Source of the DNA: JAEKNW01 sp963677815
Lineage (GTDB): Bacteria; Cloacimonadota; Cloacimonadia; Cloacimonadales; JAFGVF01
Direction: 5' to 3'
Assembly (NCBI GenBank): GCA_963677815.1
Contig: OY782499.1
Coordinates: 186,001-250,000, forward strand
Length of the DNA: 64,000 bases
Below the pieces are notes generated by a model. That model saw only the letters and a list, made by a program, of their open reading frames with translations. It made no database searches and was not told where the DNA came from. Shown one piece after another: positions 34,885-41,256 of the stretch; position 1 is the first letter of the stretch; each line of letters begins with the position of its first letter. Both the position numbers and the translations under genes were made by a program.

Positions 34885-35487
34885 TCACACTTGTTTTATT
34901 GAATCTATGATCAAATCAAAAAGGTAATCAAAATTATTTTCACCTTTTGTCCCTAATTCTGAAATAAAACTCTCATCTTCTCCCCATAAAGCTTTTGCTA
35001 ATTTATCGACATCAATACTCGATTTAACAGACCTATCTTCGATACCCTGCAGAAGATATTTCTTAATCGTTTGATTAATGTCTTTATTATAATTTGCATT
35101 TTTATCAATTTCCTTATCAATAGCTTGACATTGTTGTTTGTGATACTTGAAAGTCTCAAATATTTTACGAAAATCGTCTTTTTTTGAGAATTCACTTAAG
35201 AACTTTTCCTTAAAAGTTATCAATTTTTGCAAGCCTGTGTACTTCTTTTTCGAAATTTCATTTGCTAATTGAGCTATATCCATAAAATAATTATTTACTA
35301 TACAAAAACAAACTTCATTCTTACTTTTGAAATATGAGTAGATAGAACCCTTGCTATAGCCAACCTTCTTAGCTATCTCTAGCATTGTTGTATTTTCAAA
35401 TCCTTTAGAAAAAAATATTTCCTTCGCAGCAGTTACTATTAAATTCTTTTTAAACTCGTATTCTTGTTGCTTACGATTAATTATCAA
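34885..35487 (-). CDS. TetR-family regulator of the membrane-complex operon
   Basis: 200 aa. Residues 10-60 are the DNA-binding domain (VTAAKEIFFSKGFENTTMLE then VGYSKGSIYSYFKSK); the rest is an all-helical ligand domain unlike any I recognise. The start is TTG 35487, chosen because GGAAG lies 7 bases upstream and no ATG fits. It is the first gene of the operon, 10 bases from mrpE, and a palindrome overlaps its own promoter, so autorepression and repression of the whole operon are likely. The ligand is unknown. Confidence 0.92.
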   Translation of the reverse strand: MIINRKQQEYEFKKNLIVTAAKEIFFSKGFENTTMLEIAKKVGYSKGSIYSYFKSKNEVCFCIVNNYFMDIAQLANEISKKKYTGLQKLITFKEKFLSEFSKKDDFRKIFETFKYHKQQCQAIDKEIDKNANYNKDINQTIKKYLLQGIEDRSVKSSIDVDKLAKALWGEDESFISELGTKGENNFDYLFDLIIDSIKQV

Positions 35488-35533
35488 AATACACTTCCTT
35501 TTAATAAATTTCTTATTTAATTAAATCATATTC

Positions 35534-35562
35534 ATTTTATTGACTCTTGGTCAATTTGTCAA
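35534..35562 (-). promoter_or_regulatory. Operon promoter with TetR-type operator in the spacer
   Basis: On the minus strand: -35 TTGACA (35557-35562), 17-base spacer, -10 TAAAAT (35534-35539). Within the spacer is a 17-bp palindrome ATTGAC-N5-GTCAAT (35539-35555). A dimeric repressor bound there would block polymerase directly. This is the best-matching promoter in the window. Confidence 0.75.
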
Positions 35563-35642
35563 TATATGTTTTATTTTTTTTAATTTTAGTCATTTACTTC
35601 CAGTAACCATCACTGTTTGAGAAAATAATTTGACAATAACTA

Positions 35643-35778
35643 AGGTAGATTAATCTTGTCACTTAATAGGTAGATTGATTTGTCTTTCTTGCAACTGCCA
35701 ACATCTGAAGCAAAGATGTGAAACAAAGTGCTAATTAAGTTGAAAATTAGTTATGCAATATCAAACCTAATCCTACCT
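35643..35778 (+). promoter_or_regulatory. Structured metK leader, candidate SAM-responsive riboswitch
   Basis: TAATCCTACCT (35768-35778) can pair with either of two upstream copies of AGGTAGATT (35643-35652 or 35668-35677), giving alternative closing helices. Inside are ACATCT/AGATGT (35701-35706/35714-35719), CTAATT/AATTAG (35731-35736/35745-35750) and TTGCA/TGCAA (35689-35693/35754-35758). GCAAC followed by a hairpin and AAGTGCTAATT faintly recalls the S-box core (GCAACC ... GGUGCUAA). The leader ends 13 bases before the GGAG of metK. A TTGACA at 35630 is a possible -35. Confidence 0.4.
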
Positions 35779-35803
35779 GTAAAAACAAACAAAGGAGAAG
35801 CAA

Positions 35804-36763
35804 ATGTTAAGAACTGCTGAATTTGTAAGTCCAGGACATCCGGACAAATTATGTGACAGAATTGCTGATAGCATTCTGGATGTTTGTTTAGCACAGGATG
35901 AAAATACTCGTGCAGCCATCGAAGTAATGGGTGGCCACAAATTAATAAGTGTTACAGGTGAAATTACCACCTCAGCATTTGTTAATGTTCAAGAAACTGT
36001 TAGAAAAATTACTGGTGAAAACTGTGGTGTTCAGGTAAATATTGTCAGACAATCACCTGAAATCGCTAATGGTGTTGATACTGGGGGAGCAGGTGACCAA
36101 GGTATAATGATTGGCTACGCCTGTAATGAAAATGAAGAAATGATTCCTCAAGAAGCCTATCTGGCCCGTTCATTAAATCGTTATTTATACAAAAATCATC
36201 CCTACGATGGTAAAACTCAAGTTACACTTAAAGATCAAGAAATAATAGCTATAGTTGCTAGTTTCCAGTTAAGCCCAACTTCTGAATTAAAAGAAGAGAT
36301 TAAAGCATGGGCAAAGGAAATGAACTTAGATATATCTAATACTAAGGTTCACGTTAATCCTGCTGGAGAATGGAATGTAGGAGGCTTTGACGCTGATACT
36401 GGTGTTACTGGTAGAAAACTAGCTGTAGATAACTATGGACCTAGGATTCCTATTGGAGGTGGCGCTTTTTCTGGTAAAGACTCTACCAAAGTAGATAGAT
36501 CAGGAGCTTATATGGCTAGACGTATTGCTGTTGATTACCTTAAAAAATACCAAGCTAAAGAAGTATTTGTTGAACTAGCTTATGCAATTGGTGTTGCTGA
36601 ACCAGTACAAGCTACTGCTGTAGTTGATGGTCAAGAAATGCAGGTGGAAGGCTATGATTTAACTCCTAGAGGTATCATTAAAGCTTTAGGATTAACAAAA
36701 GCTATCTTCGCATCTACTGCAGAATGGGGACATTTTGGTAACAAATTCAACTGGGATAAATAA
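35804..36763 (+). CDS. metK: S-adenosylmethionine synthetase (short form)
   Basis: Makes SAM from methionine and ATP in the cytoplasm. Motifs are intact: AEFVSPGHPDK (5-15, His12 and Lys15 in the active site), GGAGDQGIMIGYA, DGKTQVT, and GGGAFSGKDSTKVDRSGAY in the C-terminal half. At 319 aa it is about 60-70 residues shorter than typical bacterial MetK (380-400); the loss is in the middle domain after QVT and at the C-terminus, not in the active-site loops. GGAG lies 9 bases before the ATG. It is monocistronic and divergent from the TetR operon, and followed by an intrinsic terminator. Confidence 0.95.
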   Translation: MLRTAEFVSPGHPDKLCDRIADSILDVCLAQDENTRAAIEVMGGHKLISVTGEITTSAFVNVQETVRKITGENCGVQVNIVRQSPEIANGVDTGGAGDQGIMIGYACNENEEMIPQEAYLARSLNRYLYKNHPYDGKTQVTLKDQEIIAIVASFQLSPTSELKEEIKAWAKEMNLDISNTKVHVNPAGEWNVGGFDADTGVTGRKLAVDNYGPRIPIGGGAFSGKDSTKVDRSGAYMARRIAVDYLKKYQAKEVFVELAYAIGVAEPVQATAVVDGQEMQVEGYDLTPRGIIKALGLTKAIFASTAEWGHFGNKFNWDK

Positions 36764-36781
36764 ACCCAAATTTTTATAGAT

Positions 36782-36809
36782 AAAGGCAGATTTTTTCTGC
36801 CTTTTTTTT
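36782..36809 (+). terminator. Intrinsic terminator of metK
   Basis: AAAGGCAG, loop ATTTTTT, CTGCCTTT then a run of Ts, starting 19 bases after the metK stop. Confidence 0.9.
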
Positions 36810-36819
36810 GCTCAACCAA

Positions 36820-37062
36820 TTACCGCGGGCTGGAATCACGACCCCACATTAATCCCCTTTCAGTTCATCAAAACGCACCAAAACTAACTGGGAACGCGGG
36901 ATTCCAGCCCGCACCACGTACTTCTGTACGTGGATATTCTTGAGAAGTCCAGCACTAACGTGCTGGACGCGGGCAAGATGCCCGCGTTCCCAGTTAGAGG
37001 GGTGGTCGAGTAGACCGGGGAGAGTATTTGTCGGACGGTTGAGATTTTCTCAGCCAAAACCC
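36820..37062. repeat. Mosaic palindromic repeat interrupted by a 110-bp element
   Basis: Read on the minus strand, 37062-36996 carries GAGAAAATCTCAACCGTCC and the CTCTCCCCGGTCTACTCG / ACCACCCCTCT block, and 36885-36820 carries GAACTGAAAGGGGATTAA and GATTCCAGCCCGCGG. These are halves of the 62-bp-type repeat seen at 23297-23500. Between them sits a full 110-bp element (36886-36995). No gene lies in this 331-bp gap. Confidence 0.8.
36886..36995. repeat. 110-bp composite palindromic element, copy 1
   Basis: Starts AACTGGGAACGCGGG and ends CCCGCGTTCCCAGTT (terminal inverted repeats). Internal hairpins: GCGGG/CCCGC, CCACGTAC-TTCT-GTACGTGG, GTCCAGCAC-TAAC-GTGCTGGAC, GCGGGCA/TGCCCGC. Copies 2 and 3 at 53293-53402 and 54110-54219 have exactly the same length. 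Confidence 0.9.
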
Positions 37063-37094
37063 TTTTTAGATCATCAGAGCCTTTAGGTTAAATC

Positions 37095-38633
37095 CTATCT
37101 AGTTTTACTTTCTTGATTCTGAAGTTGCAAGTTAGTAATATATTCTTTTTTACTAGTTGCAATTCTTGTTTTTAATCCTTCAACTTGATTTAAGTATCTT
37201 TTCTTTCGTTCACCTTCAAGTTTATTAGCCGCCACCATCTTCAAGTTTGTTTTAGGATTAACCCATTTTCCATTAAGCTTAACACCAAAATGTAAATGAG
37301 GACCTGTAGAGCGTCCAGTTGAGCCTACAGTACCAATAATTTGTCCTTTAGCGACATAGCGTCCTTCTCTTGTTTTTATCTTATGAAGATGAGCATATTG
37401 AGTTATCATTCCATTATCATGTCTAATTCTCACATCATTACCATAACCATCACCAGAATTTCTTGCCTTGATAACAGAACCAGAGGTTACAGCAAAAACA
37501 GGAGTTCCAGTTGAGCCACGCAAATCCATACCTTGGTGTTTGATTCTTCTACCTAAAATCGGATGAATTCTATAGCCATAAGGAGAGGTAATGTGCATGA
37601 GATTAAGAGGAGTACGAATATTACCTTGAACAAGGCCTTTACCATTTTCGGTATACATACCATTAAAAGCAGAAGCATCATTATCATCTACAAAGCGATA
37701 AGCTGATTTCGAGCCTGTTCTTTTACCTGAATACTTTACATACAACACTTTGCCCTGGGGCTCTCTTTCCCCATTTACAACTTTCTCTTGGACAAAGAGT
37801 TCGAAAGTATCTCCTACCCGAGCATCAGAAGATAAAGCTAATTGTGATTCTATTGCATCATTAGCTTGTTGTCTTACAAAACTACTCAATCCTATTGATG
37901 CCATTGCTCTATCCATAGAATTATTATCTTTGCTTACCTGGCCAGTAAAATAAGTTTCCACTATTTCATAGGGATTAGTAACTAGCTTATATTCAAGTTC
38001 TCTTTCCCCCTTAATATAAAATTCATGAAGAGAAATTTTATCATTTTTATAAGAGAATTTATTAAACCTTTTTACTTTGAGGGAATCTAAATAATAATCT
38101 ACAAAGAGAGTATCTCCTACATCAATACTTGTTGCATCAATATATTCACCCAACTTCCAAGCATAATAACCAATATGTTTTGCTTCCATACCTAAATCAG
38201 TTAAAACTTGATAAACAGAACCACCTTTAAGAATAGGTTTTCTCACTTCAACTAAGTAGGATATAGAATCTTCTTTACATTTTTTTATATCATATTTAGC
38301 ATTAAACAAATCTACTTTTGCTTCTTTGATTTCTCTAGTATCAATAGTAGCTTTAAAAAGAATATTGCTCTCGGTTTCAGTTGCTTTCTCACCAATTTTA
38401 GAGCCAATTATATCAAGAATATCTCCAGTATTTATGAAGTTCCTTGAAGTTATCTCCGCAAACAAATCTGCATTTTTACTAATAGTAAACTTGTCTATCA
38501 ACTCATTACTTTTTCTAACTATTTTTACTCTCTTACCATCAACTACTTTATATTCAGGTTCATTGTTACACTTACAACCTGAGAAAACTACAAGTATATA
38601 TATTATTAACAAGTAAAATAAAGTTCTTTTCAT
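37095..38633 (-). CDS. M23-family peptidoglycan endopeptidase lipoprotein
   Basis: 512 aa. The N-terminus is a lipoprotein signal with lipobox FSGC (Cys20), so it is probably held on a membrane facing the periplasm. A central region (about 150-320) resembles the OapA/LysM-like domains that precede M23 domains in MepM/Csd3 enzymes. The LytM/M23 catalytic domain is at about 350-460 and keeps all zinc and catalytic residues: H366-x3-D370, H415 and H446-x-H448. It should cut peptide cross-links in peptidoglycan for growth or division. The 40-residue C-terminal tail is basic and coiled-coil-like. The gene is divergent from the olsB operon. Confidence 0.94.
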   Translation of the reverse strand: MKRTLFYLLIIYILVVFSGCKCNNEPEYKVVDGKRVKIVRKSNELIDKFTISKNADLFAEITSRNFINTGDILDIIGSKIGEKATETESNILFKATIDTREIKEAKVDLFNAKYDIKKCKEDSISYLVEVRKPILKGGSVYQVLTDLGMEAKHIGYYAWKLGEYIDATSIDVGDTLFVDYYLDSLKVKRFNKFSYKNDKISLHEFYIKGERELEYKLVTNPYEIVETYFTGQVSKDNNSMDRAMASIGLSSFVRQQANDAIESQLALSSDARVGDTFELFVQEKVVNGEREPQGKVLYVKYSGKRTGSKSAYRFVDDNDASAFNGMYTENGKGLVQGNIRTPLNLMHITSPYGYRIHPILGRRIKHQGMDLRGSTGTPVFAVTSGSVIKARNSGDGYGNDVRIRHDNGMITQYAHLHKIKTREGRYVAKGQIIGTVGSTGRSTGPHLHFGVKLNGKWVNPKTNLKMVAANKLEGERKKRYLNQVEGLKTRIATSKKEYITNLQLQNQESKTR

Positions 38634-38839
38634 AAATTCTCCTCATGTGACAAATAATATATGCTATTTTTTTGGCAATATTTTTTTTATAAGTCACTCA
38701 TTAGGAACCTATCAAAAAATGCAGATATCTAAATCTTTAGTTTCTCTTTCAAAATCTAGCCCCATTCAAGGACAACCAAAAATAATCATTAACATTCCCA
38801 TTCTAAACTTATCTTAACCCAAAATTGTTAGCATAAATC

Positions 38840-38867
38840 TTGACAGCAATATTTATTAATATAAATT
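38840..38867 (+). promoter_or_regulatory. Putative promoter of the olsB-plsC operon
   Basis: TTGACA at 38840-38845 followed by AT-rich ATATAAATT; the -10 could be TATAAA (spacer 14) or TAAATT (spacer 16). It lies about 30 bases before the GTG start. The rest of the 263-bp divergent gap shows nothing else. Confidence 0.45.
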
Positions 38868-38896
38868 TAGCTTTATCTATAATAGGAGTTTAATTA

Positions 38897-39727
38897 GTGA
38901 ATCAAAAAAATGTTATAAAAGCTATTTTAAGAGCTCGTTACAAGAAAAAAATAGAGTCTTTTTCAGCTAAAATTAATATAGAAATTAATAAAAAAAATTA
39001 CATCATTAAAACAGCATCAAATCAAGATGAGCTTGAACAGGTCTTAACTCTTAGACATCAAGTTTTTCTAGAAGAATTACTCCATAAAAAAAGACTTATC
39101 GAGGTTGATTTTGATAAATTTGATCTTCTTTGTGATCATCTCATGATAATTAACAAGAGTGATGATTCTCTAATTGGTACTTATCGTTTGAATTGTTCCA
39201 AATTTAGTGGAGATTTCTATTCTGCAACTGAGTTTAACATTGATGCTATCATTGAACTTCCAGGGGAAAAAGTTGAATTAGGAAGAGCATGTGTCCATCC
39301 TGATTTCAGAAATGGCATGACTATTGCCCTTCTCTGGAAAGGTTTATCTGAATACATGGCTGTATCAGGCTCCAGATTCTTTTTTGGTTGCTCAAGTATT
39401 AAATCTATGGATTATATGAAAATTTTACATATCTATAATGCTCTTGTAAGTTCTGGTAATTTAATCCATTTACCTGATGTCAAACCCCATGGTAAGTTTA
39501 AATCAAAAAGTCTTAAGAAACTTATCAAAACTCAAGATTTAGATGAACAAAAAGATGAAATTAATCTAATGGAAGAACTGCCTCCTCTCTTAAAAAGTTA
39601 CATCAAAGCTGGAGCAAAAGTAATAGGCCAACCTGCCCTAGATAAAGATTTTCAATGCTTTGATTTTTTAACTCTTTTGGATTTCCAAAATGCAGATAAG
39701 AAATATAAGGATAAGTATAAGAAATGA
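38897..39727 (+). CDS. olsB: OlsB-like ornithine N-acyltransferase (GNAT family)
   Basis: 276 aa. Likely transfers a 3-hydroxyacyl chain from ACP to the alpha-amino group of ornithine, the first step of ornithine (amino) lipid synthesis. Family marks: LRHQVFLEEL, DLLCDHLMI, GTYRLN, EFNIDAI, KVELGRACVHPDFR with the acyl-CoA/ACP-binding region, FFFGCSS, and the C-terminal ELPPLLKSYIKAGAKVIG. The start is GTG with AGGAG 8 bases upstream. It overlaps the acyltransferase gene by ATGA, so the two enzymes are made together. The exact amino acid acceptor (ornithine, glycine or other) cannot be told from sequence. Confidence 0.88.
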   Translation: MNQKNVIKAILRARYKKKIESFSAKINIEINKKNYIIKTASNQDELEQVLTLRHQVFLEELLHKKRLIEVDFDKFDLLCDHLMIINKSDDSLIGTYRLNCSKFSGDFYSATEFNIDAIIELPGEKVELGRACVHPDFRNGMTIALLWKGLSEYMAVSGSRFFFGCSSIKSMDYMKILHIYNALVSSGNLIHLPDVKPHGKFKSKSLKKLIKTQDLDEQKDEINLMEELPPLLKSYIKAGAKVIGQPALDKDFQCFDFLTLLDFQNADKKYKDKYKK

Positions 39728-40503
39728 TTATTATTAAATTACTGCTAACTATCTGGTATTTTTCTTGCTTTTTCGCTAAAGGTGGCTTAATAATGCTCTT
39801 TGTTAAGAACAGAATTAAACGTCATCAACTCAATGCAGAAAATACTTCTAAGGCTTGTAAAAGAATGGTTAAATTATTAGATTTACAAGTGCAGTTAACT
39901 AATCCAGACAAATGGGAGCTTTTAAAAAAGAGTAATTATTTAATTGTCGCAAATCATGTTTCCTATCTCGATATAGCCATTTTAACTTCAATTCGACCTC
40001 TATTATTCATTACCTCCAATGAAATGAAAAATACCCCCTTTTTGGGACAATTAACCCAACTAGGAGGTAGTCTCTATACAGACAGAAAGAAGTTCACAGG
40101 TATTATGGGAGAAATTAAGAACTTTGCCTCTTTTTTAGCTGATGGCTTTAACGTAGTTCTCTTTCCTGAAGCTACTTCTACTGATGGCAAACAGCTTAGA
40201 CCTTTTAAAAAATCGCTTCTTCAAGTTGCAATCCAAGCTGAAAAGCCAATCCTACCTATCTGTATCAAATATGTTACTAGTCAGGGAAATCCCATAACTG
40301 ACGAGAATAGAGATAATTTCTACTGGTATGGAGATATGGCATTTCTTCCCCACTTTATGAGACTTATCAAAACTAAGAATACTAAAATTGAAGTAACTAT
40401 TCTTGATGAAATTGAAGTAGTAAAAGATTCAGATAGAAAAGAGCTTAGTGATAAAGCCTTTCAACAAATTAGTAATAAATATTATTCCTATAAGTATTTA
40501 TAA
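39724..40503 (+). CDS. PlsC-family O-acyltransferase (OlsA-like)
   Basis: 259 aa membrane-associated acyltransferase. It has an N-terminal hydrophobic helix, NHVSYLD (77-83, the catalytic HX4D) and FPEAT (147-151; FPEGT in most relatives). Coupled by a 4-base overlap to olsB, it probably adds the second acyl chain to lyso-ornithine lipid; a role in phosphatidic acid synthesis is the alternative. A repeat-filled gap follows. Confidence 0.9.
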   Translation: MIIIKLLLTIWYFSCFFAKGGLIMLFVKNRIKRHQLNAENTSKACKRMVKLLDLQVQLTNPDKWELLKKSNYLIVANHVSYLDIAILTSIRPLLFITSNEMKNTPFLGQLTQLGGSLYTDRKKFTGIMGEIKNFASFLADGFNVVLFPEATSTDGKQLRPFKKSLLQVAIQAEKPILPICIKYVTSQGNPITDENRDNFYWYGDMAFLPHFMRLIKTKNTKIEVTILDEIEVVKDSDRKELSDKAFQQISNKYYSYKYL

Positions 40504-40672
40504 ATCCCCTTTTGTGAGGGGGAAGGCAGGGGGTGATTCCTTTCAATAACTGGGAACGCGGGCATCCCTGCCCGCCTATGGACCCTCAGATGGATGCAAG
40601 ATGTATCCACTCCATCATATCCCCCTATGAGAGGGGGAAAACAGGGGGTGTTTCCTAAAAAAAACAAAGAGG
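40504..40672. repeat. Intergenic palindromic repeats between plsC and ispF
   Basis: Two CCCCTTTTGTGAGGGGG / AGGGGG-type modules (40504-40536 and 40620-40650) bracket an AACTGGGAACGCGGGCATCC / CTGCCCGC hairpin (40549-40576). No coding potential. Confidence 0.75.
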
Positions 40673-40681
40673 AGAATAATT

Positions 40682-41155
40682 ATGAGAATTGGCATGGGCT
40701 ATGATGTTCATCAACTTGCACCCAACAGAAAGCTTATTTTAGGGGGAGTTGAAATCCCCTATCATCTTGGGTTAATAGGTCATTCAGATGCAGACGTACT
40801 CTTACACGCCATAACTGATGCTTTAATAGGTGCATTAGCCTTAGGAGATATAGGAAAACTATTCCCTGACACTGATAATCAATATGCTGGAATAGATTCT
40901 CGCATTCTCTTAAAGAGGGTATGGCAAATCATCAAAGATAAGGGTTATCATATTGGAAATATAGACTCCACTATCTGTGCTCAAAAACCAAAACTTCAAG
41001 CTTATATCCCACAAATGAGATATAATATCGCTCAGGATTTAGAGTGTTCTTTAGATGATGTCTCTGTTAAAGCAACTACTGAAGAGAGAATGGGAATTAG
41101 CGGTTCTGAAAAGGGCATGACTGCTTATGCTGTGGTTTTGTTAGAAAAGGCATAG
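40682..41155 (+). CDS. ispF: 2-C-methyl-D-erythritol 2,4-cyclodiphosphate synthase (IspF)
   Basis: 157 aa, the usual length. Fifth step of the MEP isoprenoid pathway: converts CDP-methylerythritol 2-phosphate to the cyclic diphosphate, as a cytoplasmic trimer. Zinc ligands D8, H10 and H42 are present (GYDVH and DVLLHAI). GHSDAD, FPDTD and VSVKATTEE motifs are intact, and the usual FTGREEG reads ISGSEKG. GGAG sits 8 bases before the ATG. It has repeats on both sides and appears monocistronic. Confidence 0.97.
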   Translation: MRIGMGYDVHQLAPNRKLILGGVEIPYHLGLIGHSDADVLLHAITDALIGALALGDIGKLFPDTDNQYAGIDSRILLKRVWQIIKDKGYHIGNIDSTICAQKPKLQAYIPQMRYNIAQDLECSLDDVSVKATTEERMGISGSEKGMTAYAVVLLEKA

Positions 41156-41201
41156 ACTGGAAGTGCTGGATGCGGGCTGGAATCCCGCTTTCCCAGTTAA
41201 T

Positions 41202-41235
41202 AAAAAGCCCCTGCTTTCCAGCAGGGGCTTATCTT
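41202..41235. terminator. Bidirectional intrinsic terminator between ispF and the surface protein
   Basis: AGCCCCTGC-TTTCCA-GCAGGGGCT, flanked by AAAAA on the left (a U-tract for the minus strand) and TTATCTTTATTT on the right. Just before it, 41160-41200 holds a GCGGGCTGGAATCCCGC-type hairpin ending TTCCCAGTT. Confidence 0.88.
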
Positions 41236-41256
41236 TATTTGATTATATTAAGCGTT

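Noticed and set aside
35685..35710. Sigma-54 promoter on the minus strand (TTGGCAGTTGCA)
   Set aside because: The GG-GC spacing is about 6 instead of 10 bases.
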